From the NCBI GenBank assembly GCA_021731425.1, contig JAKFXJ010000208.1, forward strand, positions 1 through 9,458: a stretch of DNA of 9,458 nucleotides. Direction: 5' to 3'. Of the stretch, positions 1-6,277 are shown in pieces. The notes beneath the pieces are model-generated. The model did not search any database and was not told the DNA's origin. It saw only the letters and a list, made by a program, of their open reading frames with translations. How positions within the stretch are numbered: the stretch's first letter is position 1; each line of letters opens with the position of its first letter. Both the position numbers and the translations under genes were made by a program. This DNA comes from Limnohabitans sp. Lineage in GTDB: Bacteria > Pseudomonadota > Gammaproteobacteria > Burkholderiales > Burkholderiaceae_C.

Positions 1-293
1 TGCTCCGCGACGCCCAGCACCATTTCGAGCGACCCTTGTACTGGCGCATGAACCACCGTGGCCAACGTGCCCTGCGTTTGGGCGACTACAAATACCTGCG
101 GATGGACGGCAACGACTATTTGTTCAACATCCCGGCAGACGAGCGCGAGCGGGCTAACTTGGCCCAGCGCGAGCCTGCCCGCCTTAACGCCATGCGCCAA
201 GCTTGGGAAGCTTGGGACAGCACGGTGCCCGCCATCCCCGAAGACGCGACCATCAGCCTGGGCTACTCGGTCAAAGACATGCCCCAGCGCTGA
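1..293 (+). CDS. Sulfatase, C-terminal end (partial gene)
   Basis: This is the last roughly 96 codons of a gene that begins left of the window; the reading frame enters at base 3 and ends at TGA 291-293. The residues read LYWRMNHRGQRALRLGDYKY, then LFNIPADERERANLA, then an alpha-helical tail. An R-x-GDYKY strand, followed by a short 'LFN(I/L)..D..E..NLA' segment and a closing helix, is the usual C-terminal pattern of type I (arylsulfatase-like) sulfatases, which hydrolyse sulfate esters with a formylglycine residue. The formylglycine motif (C/S-x-P-x-R) lies in the N-terminal half and is not visible, so activity and substrate cannot be judged. The next gene, a SulP permease, starts 23 bases downstream on the same strand, which fits an operon that releases and then moves sulfate. 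A phosphonate-monoester hydrolase of the same superfamily would look alike here. Confidence 0.8.
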   Translation, partial: LRDAQHHFERPLYWRMNHRGQRALRLGDYKYLRMDGNDYLFNIPADERERANLAQREPARLNAMRQAWEAWDSTVPAIPEDATISLGYSVKDMPQR

Positions 294-316
294 GGCTCTG
301 GCGGCTAAGATCGGGC

Positions 317-2002
317 ATGCTCGATTTGCAACGCTTTTTGACTTACCGCCAGTGGCCCCGTTTAACAGGCCCTTTGGCCCGCACCGAGGTGTTGGCAGGT
401 TTGACGGTGGCGCTGGTCATGATCCCGCAGGCCGTGGCTTACGCGGGCCTGGCCGGTATGCCCCTGGTCACCGGGCTTTACACCTGCCTGATCCCCGCTT
501 TGCTGGCCGTGCTGTTTGGCAGCGCCAACCGCTTGTCGGTCGGCCCAGCTGCGCTCACCTGTGTGCTGATTGGTGCGTCTCTCACGGGCATGGCCGAACC
601 GGGCTCGCCCGAATGGGTGGCGCTGGCGGTGTGGTTGTCGCTGCTGTCGGGGGCCATTCAGTTGCTGCTGGGCCTGGGGCATTACGGCTGGATCATCAAC
701 TTGGTCAGCACCCCGGTCATGACCGGCTTCACCCAAGCCGCGTCTTTGCTCATCATGGCCTCGCAAGTGCCCGGTTTGTTGGGGGTCAAGGCCTGGAGTT
801 GGGACGTGCAAACCTGGCCTACCTGGCTGAGCAGTTGGCCCGCGTTGTTTGGCTTGGGCAGTTTGGCCGTGCTTTTGCTGCTGCGGCGTTTCAAGCCGCG
901 CTGGCCCGGCATCATGATGGTCATGGGCCTCGCCTCGGCCATCGCTTATGCCACCGATTACCAAGACCACGGCGCGGTGGTCGGCCTGCTGCCCTCGGGT
1001 CTGCCTGACTTTTATTGGCCTGCATGGCCCGGCTTGGACATGATTAACCAGCTCTGGGTGCCCGCCATGGTGATCGCGTTGGTGAGCTTTTTAGAGACGG
1101 CATCGAGCGCCCGCATCGAATGCCGCCGCGACGGCAAGCGCTGGGACGACAGCACCGAACTCTTCAGCCAGGGCCTGGCCAAAATCGCCTCGGCGTTTTC
1201 GGGCAGCTTTGCCACCAGCACCTCGTTTTCACGCTCGGCCCTCATGCTCTACGCCGGGGCGCGATCGGGCTGGGCGGTGGTCGCTTCGGTGGGTTTTGTG
1301 CTGTTGGCTTTGCTCATCCTCATGCCCGCGCTGCAATTTGTGCCGCGCTCGGTCATGTCGGCGGCCGTGATCGTGGCCGTGCTCAATTTGTTCCAGCCGC
1401 GCCAGTTTTTGAGCCTTTGGCGCGTGGGCCGCATCGAGACCATGACGGCGGGCATCACCTTTGCCATGACCTTGTTGACCGCGCCACGCATTTACTGGGG
1501 CGTGATGACCGGGGTGCTGGTGGGCCTGAGCCACTTTTTACACACCCGCTTGCACCCCCGCATCATCGAGGTGGGCCTGCACCCCGATGGCAGCCTGCGC
1601 GACCGGCATCTGTGGAAATTACCACCCTTGGCCCCCCAGCTGTACGCGCTGCGCATGGACGCAGAACTCGACTTTGCTGCCGCCAGCGACTTTGACCGGG
1701 CCATCACCGACCACCTGGCCCGCCACCCCGATGTGTTGCATGTGTGCCTGTTCGCCCAGCCCATCAACCGCATCGACGTGACCGGCGTGGAGACTTTTGG
1801 CCAGCTGCACCACCAACTGGTCAGCCGGGGCATCACACTGCACATCAGTGGCATCAAACTGCCGGTCGAAAGCACTTTGCGCCGGGCGGGGGAACTGAGC
1901 GAGGGCCCGTACCTGAAGCTCTACCGCACCGATGCCGAAGCCCTGCATGCCCTGGCCCAACTGACCCCATTGCCGGACGACATCGCGGCAGCGGCCATCT
2001 GA
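317..2002 (+). CDS. SulP-family (SLC26-type) anion permease with STAS domain
   Basis: A 561-residue inner-membrane carrier, normal length for bacterial SulP proteins, which move sulfate, bicarbonate or organic anions. Residues 27-90 carry the family signature: GLTVALVMIPQAVAYAGLAG, then GLYT and SVGPAALT. About ten or more hydrophobic segments follow up to residue 410. SFLETASSAR (257-266) and GSFATSTSFSRSA (296-308) are conserved SulP core segments. Residues about 441-545 form a cytoplasmic STAS domain; its nucleotide/phosphorylation-loop equivalent reads DVTG (487-490), with Thr where many STAS proteins have Ser. I chose ATG 317 because similarity to the family begins just after it; the in-frame extension upstream to 203 overlaps the sulfatase gene and has no family character. 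The Shine-Dalgarno sequence is weak (AAGA). The close sulfatase gene upstream makes sulfate the first-choice substrate, but sequence alone cannot exclude bicarbonate. Confidence 0.92.
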   Translation: MLDLQRFLTYRQWPRLTGPLARTEVLAGLTVALVMIPQAVAYAGLAGMPLVTGLYTCLIPALLAVLFGSANRLSVGPAALTCVLIGASLTGMAEPGSPEWVALAVWLSLLSGAIQLLLGLGHYGWIINLVSTPVMTGFTQAASLLIMASQVPGLLGVKAWSWDVQTWPTWLSSWPALFGLGSLAVLLLLRRFKPRWPGIMMVMGLASAIAYATDYQDHGAVVGLLPSGLPDFYWPAWPGLDMINQLWVPAMVIALVSFLETASSARIECRRDGKRWDDSTELFSQGLAKIASAFSGSFATSTSFSRSALMLYAGARSGWAVVASVGFVLLALLILMPALQFVPRSVMSAAVIVAVLNLFQPRQFLSLWRVGRIETMTAGITFAMTLLTAPRIYWGVMTGVLVGLSHFLHTRLHPRIIEVGLHPDGSLRDRHLWKLPPLAPQLYALRMDAELDFAAASDFDRAITDHLARHPDVLHVCLFAQPINRIDVTGVETFGQLHHQLVSRGITLHISGIKLPVESTLRRAGELSEGPYLKLYRTDAEALHALAQLTPLPDDIAAAAI

Positions 2003-2029
2003 ATACTTATAAGCCATCTGACCGATGGC
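1994..2029. repeat. 9-base direct repeat plus 6-bp hairpin at the convergent gene ends
   Basis: GCCATCTGA occurs at 1994-2002, where its last three bases are the SulP stop codon, and again at 2013-2021. The second copy forms a perfect hairpin, GCCATC (2013-2018), TGACC loop, GATGGC (2024-2029). It sits in the 49 bases between two convergent genes, so it may be a weak bidirectional terminator. Neither side has a clear T-run, so intrinsic termination is uncertain. Confidence 0.4.
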
Positions 2030-2051
2030 CTTGAGGGCAGCAGCAACCAAG

Positions 2052-2795
2052 TCAGCGCGACACCCACATGGGCAAAGCCTGGTTGTTCTGGTTTCTTTCG
2101 CGCCTGACCGTCTGTCCGTCCTCACGGGCTGAGTCGGTCCGCACCTGGCCCCAAACGGACAGGTTGGTGAAGCGCAGTTGGGTGGTTTTTTGGGGCCATT
2201 CACGCGCCACGAAGATTTCCATCTGGTCTGGCAAGCGCCAAACCGCTTGATACGGTCCACTTTGCTCGCGGCCCGTCACGCGTTGGGGTCGACCAAAACG
2301 ACCCTCGATGCGCAGTTTCACATCCTCCACATGCGCGTTGTCGGAGAAGGTCATGAACAAATACTCCACCCGGGCCAACCTTTGTCCTTGTGGGGCGTAA
2401 CTGAATTTCATCTGTAGCAAGCCAGGCATCCAGTTGAGCGCTTCATAAATGTCTTCCTGAAATGCATCGTCTTCTCGCTGGGGCTTCAGGCCCTCGTTGC
2501 GGATGGCTTGACGCATCTCGGCACGCGCGGCCGTGCTCAAGGTCACCCCGAACATTTGTAAACCGCCGCCCACAGGGGCCTCGGTCTGCACTGGGGCCGC
2601 AGGCGCAAGGACCTCAGGGATCGGCGTCACCACCACAGCAGGTGCCGCCGGCGAGGACGAGACAGTGCGCCACCCGGTTTGCGCCTCAACCGGCGTGACC
2701 CAGGCCAGCGCACAGCCCAGGGCACAAATCAGCGTGGCTTGCGGCAGCCCATGAACCAGGGGGGTGCGGAGAAAAAAGCGTGAAGCGGATTGCAT
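2052..2795 (-). CDS. Secreted protein of unknown function
   Basis: I do not recognise this 247-residue protein. It has a long N-terminal signal-peptide-like segment: basic start, hydrophobic core ATLICALGCALAWV at 20-33, and a likely signal peptidase I site after VEA-38. A low-complexity Ala/Pro/Val stretch follows (about 48-76). Residues 77-218 look like a compact mixed alpha/beta domain, including MPGLLQMKFSYAP (123-135), ARVEYLFMTF (141-150), a helix with VKLRIEGRFGRP (159-170) and AVWRLPDQMEIFVAREW (184-200). The tail (219-247) is charged, then polar, with no membrane anchor. There is no lipobox Cys at the cleavage site, so a soluble periplasmic or exported protein is most likely. It lies 96 bases after the SbmA-like gene on the same strand and has a plausible promoter of its own. 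ATG at 2793-2795 is preceded by a modest SD-like AGG. Confidence 0.75.
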   Translation of the reverse strand: MQSASRFFLRTPLVHGLPQATLICALGCALAWVTPVEAQTGWRTVSSSPAAPAVVVTPIPEVLAPAAPVQTEAPVGGGLQMFGVTLSTAARAEMRQAIRNEGLKPQREDDAFQEDIYEALNWMPGLLQMKFSYAPQGQRLARVEYLFMTFSDNAHVEDVKLRIEGRFGRPQRVTGREQSGPYQAVWRLPDQMEIFVAREWPQKTTQLRFTNLSVWGQVRTDSAREDGQTVRRERNQNNQALPMWVSR

Positions 2796-2828
2796 GTGAG
2801 ACCTGCCTGAAGGTTGAGACGGCCTTCA

Positions 2829-2857
2829 AGTGTACCCATGCACGCCAAAAATGAAAA
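2829..2857 (-). promoter_or_regulatory. Candidate sigma-70-type promoter for the secreted protein gene
   Basis: Reading the minus strand, TTTTCA (2857-2852, 4 of 6 matches to TTGACA) and TACACT (2834-2829, 4 of 6 matches to TATAAT) are separated by exactly 17 bases. Transcription would begin near 2822, leaving a leader of about 27 bases before the ATG at 2795. The stretch is AT-rich compared with the genes on both sides. This is pattern matching only. Confidence 0.35.
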
Positions 2858-2891
2858 CAAAAGAGTCTAAAACGATTTTTTGAGCGTGGGT

Positions 2892-3848
2892 CTAAGCCAA
2901 CGCCTTTTCAAACTCCGACAAGCGTTTGTAGATGGAGCGCAGCTCGGTGATGTCGGTCCAGCGCTCGATCAGGTAAGAAAACGCGTCATTGACTTTGCCA
3001 AAGGCGTTGCTCACCTGCTGGATGGCACCCAAAGTGATCAAGCCCGTGAACAGCGACGGACCCATGAGCAGGTAGGGAAAAATCACCATCGTCTGGCTGT
3101 AAAAATTGCTCCACAAATGAAAATAAGCGTAGTGGTTGAAGAGTCGGAAGTTGTTCAAGCGCACGCCCGTGAACAAACCCATGACGGTGGGTAAATCCAT
3201 TCGGCTGCGTTCGTCTTCGGCATACACCAGGTCCTTGCGCAGCGCAGCTTCGGTTCGTTGGTTGTTGTACTCCAGGCCCGGCAAGCGAATGCCGACAAAC
3301 CACGACAGCACCGTGCCACCCACTGCTGTGACCAAGGCCACCCAGAACAGCGAGCCTTCGAACTGCAGCCACGCAATCGCCATGCCTTTGGACAAGAGCC
3401 ACAAAATTGGAATAAATGACACCAGCGTGAGCACCGCACGCACCAGCCCCAGCCCCAGGTTCTCGGTCTGGCGGGCAAAGCGCATGCAGTCTTCCTGAAT
3501 CCGCTGCGAAGCCCCCTCCACCGTCGCGTCGGTGCGCTGCCAGCGGGGCAAATACAGCTCCGTCATGGCCTGTCGCCAACGGAAGGCGTAGTGCGAGGCC
3601 AGATAAGTCTCCAAGCTGCGCAGCAACATGAAGGGAAAAGCGATCCACGCGAACTGCAGCATGTAGTCCCAGAACTTTTCCAAGCCACCGGCCTGCTCGG
3701 GCTTTTGCAGCAAGTCATAAAACTCGCCATACCAAGTGTTGAGCTTCACCGTCTGCTGCACCGTGATGAACACCAGCGCCACCAACACGAGCAAACCACC
3801 CCAGGCCCACAGGGCCCAGCGGCGAGAGAGAAAGAAACTGCGGAACAT
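2892..3848 (-). CDS. SbmA/BacA-like inner-membrane peptide-type transporter, short form
   Basis: A 318-residue membrane protein of the SbmA/BacA family. These proton-driven importers take up peptide antibiotics and related molecules, and resemble ABC membrane domains without an ATPase. Family hallmarks appear in order: SHYAFRWRQAM (85-95), EGASQRIQEDCMRFA (111-125), LPGLEYNNQRTEAALRKDLV (189-208), then the C-terminal ITLGAIQQVSNAFG (271-284) and SIYKRLSEFE (305-314). The acidic residues in the QED and EYNNQRTEAA blocks are retained. Predicted membrane helices lie near 13-32, 63-84, 133-152, 163-186 and 253-275. From memory, E. coli SbmA is about 406 residues; the shortfall is at the N-terminus, where roughly 85 residues including the first membrane segments are absent. 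No upstream in-frame start restores them. This may be a naturally short subfamily. ATG 3846-3848 has only a poor SD. No NBD follows, so it is not an ABCD/YddA-type full transporter. Confidence 0.85.
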   Translation of the reverse strand: MFRSFFLSRRWALWAWGGLLVLVALVFITVQQTVKLNTWYGEFYDLLQKPEQAGGLEKFWDYMLQFAWIAFPFMLLRSLETYLASHYAFRWRQAMTELYLPRWQRTDATVEGASQRIQEDCMRFARQTENLGLGLVRAVLTLVSFIPILWLLSKGMAIAWLQFEGSLFWVALVTAVGGTVLSWFVGIRLPGLEYNNQRTEAALRKDLVYAEDERSRMDLPTVMGLFTGVRLNNFRLFNHYAYFHLWSNFYSQTMVIFPYLLMGPSLFTGLITLGAIQQVSNAFGKVNDAFSYLIERWTDITELRSIYKRLSEFEKALA

Positions 3849-3894
3849 GAAAGAGAGCCTTTGTTCAGAAGAGCCGAGCTTAGCGGGTTTATCG

Positions 3895-3915
3895 GTTCTG
3901 ATTCATGATCGGAAC
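3895..3915. repeat. Imperfect 21-base inverted repeat (operator candidate)
   Basis: GTTCTGAT (3895-3902), a 5-base centre TCATG, and ATCGGAAC (3908-3915) form a dyad with 7 of 8 arm positions paired. It lies 47 bases upstream of the SbmA-like start codon, where a repressor or activator could act. No known operator consensus was recognised. Confidence 0.4.
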
Positions 3916-4143
3916 GTATGGCTAAAAACCCATCGTCTCGTTAAAATAACTTCGATTCCATGAAAAAAATGCCCCTTCTCAATTCACCAGCAAATCCGCG
4001 GTGGTTGAAGACGCACACATCATCGAATTGACAACGCTCAAGCTGTCCACTGCAGTCAGGAGCCCCGGCCTGGCCCAAGTATCTGAGTTGAGCGTTTTAT
4101 CCAAGAGGCCACCTTGCCTAAAGGCGGGGCAAACTCACGATGT

Positions 4144-4171
4144 TTGTTAAATACAGCACAGGTCGTAAAGA
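4144..4171 (+). promoter_or_regulatory. Candidate sigma-70-type promoter for the caspase-like gene
   Basis: TTGTTA (4144-4149) and TAAAGA (4166-4171) are separated by 16 bases and resemble -35 and -10 hexamers (4 of 6 matches each). Transcription would begin near 4178, giving a leader of about 55 bases. An inverted repeat (4171-4190) overlaps the predicted start point. Pattern match only. Confidence 0.3.
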
Positions 4172-4190
4172 GAATCGAACGGTCGATTTT
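4171..4190. repeat. Inverted repeat overlapping the predicted transcription start
   Basis: AATCGA (4173-4178), ACGG loop, and TCGATT (4183-4188) form a perfect 6-bp inverted repeat. As RNA it extends to 8 bp with a G-U and an A-U pair. It sits between the putative -10 and the ribosome binding site of the caspase-like gene, so it could be a repressor site or a leader hairpin. Confidence 0.45.
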
Positions 4191-4220
4191 GATTTGAACT
4201 GTTGGCAAAACCCTGTAAAA

Positions 4221-4226
4221 AAAGGA
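4221..4226 (+). promoter_or_regulatory. Ribosome binding site that decides the start of the caspase-like gene
   Basis: AAAGGA (4220s), inside an A-rich run, ends about 6 bases before ATG 4232. It supports that ATG over the in-frame TTG at 4202, which has no SD and would add ten residues ahead of a clean signal peptide. Confidence 0.65.
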
Positions 4227-4231
4227 TTCCG

Positions 4232-6238
4232 ATGCTGAGTTTGGTCCGTCCATTGCAGTGGTGCATTTTTTTTCTGTGCACCTGTTTTGGTGTTCAAACA
4301 GCCTCCGCTGAATCTACTCCAGGCAGTCTGCTCACCAACCCTCTGTTTGCCATTGATGCGAAAGGCAGTTCCCCATGGGTACCCGATCCCCTGTTGCCCG
4401 AGCGCTGGAGCTCACCCGTCGACATCAATGCTGACCTGATAAGCACTCAGGCTGTGTATTCCCATACCGCTGCTACCGCATTTGAGCTTTCAGCGCTTGA
4501 ACCCATTCGTGTGCCAGCAGATGGCGTTTTGTTGTATCGGGGCATGTTGGATGAAGGGGAGTCAGGTTTTGTAATCGACCATGGCCATGGGATTTACTCG
4601 CTGTTGAGTTCAGAAATGAACTGGAATTTACGTACCAGTCCAGAGCCTGGATCAAAAGTAGAAAAAGGTCAGTTTTTGGCTAACGCTGCATCGATTGATG
4701 GTCGTTCAATTCTCACTTGGGACGTTTTCTATTCTGCGCAACAAATCAACTCAAAACAAGGGGCTGAACTTGTCCGCCAACTGCGCTCACAGAAAGCCAT
4801 CAACACCCGATTTCTTGCCAATATTGGCTTGCTGAATCTCACGGTAGAAGGCTCGCGGGATGAGTTTTCAATTGCTGTTGACCAGCGTGAACTCCCACGT
4901 CAAATCGGTTATCCAGCCATGTTTCTTTTTGAAGTTGGCCTTGTCTCTTTGCAAGTGACTACAGGGACCTTCTTCAAAACAGTCAACAAAGACGTCATAG
5001 ACTTGTCCTCCAAGGGTGTGGTGACCCAAGTGATTGGCAAAAAAGGCAACAAGGGCTATGGCGCACTTAGGTCCACTTTTGAGCCGACCGACCTCAGTAG
5101 CACCGACGAAGTCATGGCCATTCTGAGTGGCACATCGACCCGCGCCATGGCTTCTGCAGATTCACCCTTGCCTGTGACATTACCGCCGCCAGTCCCGACC
5201 AGCCTGTCTGTCCCGTCTGAAACGATTGCAGCCGCGCCGACCACAACGCCAACACCAACGCCTGCTGTGACAGCTCTCCCTTCAGCCTCCGCGGTCGGCA
5301 ATCTTGATGCGCAAAGGCTTAAGGCTTTGGCCGATCAAAGAGAGCAGGAGTTGACACAATTGCGTCAACAACTGGCTCAGGCAGAGGCGCAACGCTTGCA
5401 AGATGCACAGCGCCTTACCGAAATCAATGCAGCCGAACAAAAGCGGCAAGCTGACTTGTTGCAACAGCAAATCCTGGCTCAGCAACGGTCACAAGAACTT
5501 CAGCGCCCTCAGCGCATCGAGTCTGCGCCCTCCACCGGAAAGCGCAAGGCATTGGTTGTTGGCAATGACCTTTACCGACACGTTACCCGACTGGACAATG
5601 CGCGTGCAGACGCCCGCGCAATGAGTCAGTCTCTGCAAACACTGGGCTTCAATGTGACTCTGGCCCTGGACCAAACCGAGCGCGGCTTGAAAGAAACGCT
5701 GCGAAACTTCAAATCCAGCGTAGAAGGGGGTGATGAGGTGGTGGTTTTTTACGCTGGACACGGCGTGCAAATTGGCACCACCAATTACCTGTTACCTGTT
5801 GACATTGCGGGACAAAGCGAAGAGCAAATCCGAGACGAAGCCATTCAGATGCAGCGCATACTGGATGACATGCAAGAGCGGCGAACAGGTTTCTTGCTGA
5901 TGATCGTAGATGCCTGTCGTGACAACCCCTTCAAAGTTGCAGGTCGCACTTTAGGTGGACGCGGGCTGGCCCCCACTTCGGCTGCGACCGGACAGATGAT
6001 CATCTTTTCTGCTGGCACAGGGCAACAAGCCTTGGACAAATTGGGCGTCGATGACACAGAACCCAATAGCTTGTTTACTCGGCTTTTTCTGCGCGAAATG
6101 AAAACACCGGGTGTGTCTGTCGATCGGGTTTTACGGACAGTCCGCTCCGAAGTTGCGCGATTGGCTCGCCCTATCGGACACGAGCAAACACCTGCCTTGT
6201 ACGACCAATCTCTGGGCGACTTCTTTTTTAAGCCCTGA
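4232..6238 (+). CDS. Exported caspase-like (C14) protein with degenerate LytM/M23 domain
   Basis: A 668-residue multidomain protein. Residues 1-26 are a signal peptide (hydrophobic core CIFFLCTCFGV, cleavage after ASA), so it should act in the periplasm or outside. Residues about 75-172 match the LytM/M23 peptidase fold: PIRVPADGVLLYRG (91-104), FVIDHGHGIYSLLSSE (113-128), GSKVEKGQFLA (140-150), LTWDVF (161-166). The zinc-binding HLHFEV is replaced by ILTWDV and the His of 'YaHLs' by Leu124, so it is probably not a peptidase. Residues 235-300 are unassigned; 311-345 are a Pro/Thr-rich linker; 356-426 are a Gln/Glu-rich coiled coil. Residues 437-665 are a caspase/metacaspase-like p20 domain: KRKALVVGNDLY, VVVFYAGHG with catalytic His510, and MIVDACRDNPF with catalytic Cys562, both present. 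Orthocaspases typically cleave after Arg or Lys. The codons are less GC-rich than those of the neighbouring genes. Confidence 0.88.
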   Translation: MLSLVRPLQWCIFFLCTCFGVQTASAESTPGSLLTNPLFAIDAKGSSPWVPDPLLPERWSSPVDINADLISTQAVYSHTAATAFELSALEPIRVPADGVLLYRGMLDEGESGFVIDHGHGIYSLLSSEMNWNLRTSPEPGSKVEKGQFLANAASIDGRSILTWDVFYSAQQINSKQGAELVRQLRSQKAINTRFLANIGLLNLTVEGSRDEFSIAVDQRELPRQIGYPAMFLFEVGLVSLQVTTGTFFKTVNKDVIDLSSKGVVTQVIGKKGNKGYGALRSTFEPTDLSSTDEVMAILSGTSTRAMASADSPLPVTLPPPVPTSLSVPSETIAAAPTTTPTPTPAVTALPSASAVGNLDAQRLKALADQREQELTQLRQQLAQAEAQRLQDAQRLTEINAAEQKRQADLLQQQILAQQRSQELQRPQRIESAPSTGKRKALVVGNDLYRHVTRLDNARADARAMSQSLQTLGFNVTLALDQTERGLKETLRNFKSSVEGGDEVVVFYAGHGVQIGTTNYLLPVDIAGQSEEQIRDEAIQMQRILDDMQERRTGFLLMIVDACRDNPFKVAGRTLGGRGLAPTSAATGQMIIFSAGTGQQALDKLGVDDTEPNSLFTRLFLREMKTPGVSVDRVLRTVRSEVARLARPIGHEQTPALYDQSLGDFFFKP

Positions 6239-6251
6239 GTACCCAGTACCC
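6238..6251. repeat. Tandem 7-base repeat at the caspase-like gene end
   Basis: AGTACCC occurs twice in direct succession (6238-6244 and 6245-6251), beginning at the last base of the stop codon. It fills part of the 39-base gap between convergent genes. I see no intrinsic terminator in that gap. Confidence 0.4.
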
Positions 6252-6277
6252 GCCTGTAACTCCAATCGTCTTGGTAT

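Larger units (their letters stand above)
3849..4231. other. Divergent intergenic region
   Basis: These 383 bases separate the SbmA-like gene (leftward) from the caspase-like gene (rightward). I see no convincing gene. The left part holds an imperfect 21-base dyad (3895-3915). The middle has a perfect -35 hexamer TTGACA (4028-4033) without a good -10, and a hairpin-capable CCTTGCC-TAAA-GGCGGGG (4112-4129) without a T-run. The right part holds a better promoter candidate (4144-4171) and a second inverted repeat (4171-4190). Base composition is more AT-rich than the flanking SulP and folE regions. Confidence 0.6.

Noticed and set aside
203..316. N-terminal extension of the SulP gene from an in-frame start at 203
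   Set aside because: It overlaps the sulfatase 3' end, reads as Arg/His-rich sequence with no SulP character, and has no good ribosome site. ATG 317 fits the family start.
362..970. Minus-strand Gln/His/Arg-rich frame antisense to SulP
   Set aside because: Composition is what the reverse complement of a GC-rich membrane-protein gene gives; no domain seen.
1619..2260. Minus-strand open frame across the SulP 3' end
   Set aside because: It overlaps the SulP STAS domain and the secreted protein gene, both better supported, and has no family features.
3960..4031. ATG-initiated 23-codon frame (MKKMPLLNS...)
   Set aside because: Too short, no SD, and no neighbour that would suggest a leader peptide; the following TTGACA is more likely non-coding signal or chance.
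4028..4033. Perfect -35 hexamer TTGACA
   Set aside because: The best -10 at 17 bases is TGCAGT (3 of 6), so it is not reported as a promoter.
4112..4129. Hairpin CCTTGCC-TAAA-GGCGGGG as a terminator
   Set aside because: No T-run follows on either strand and no gene ends nearby.
4001..4150. GTG-initiated 49-codon frame in the divergent intergenic region
   Set aside because: No ribosome site, no recognisable protein, and its end overlaps the best promoter candidate. Treated as chance.
4202..4231. TTG start for the caspase-like gene
   Set aside because: There is no Shine-Dalgarno before it and it would put ten residues ahead of a normal signal peptide. ATG 4232 has AAAGGA at good spacing.
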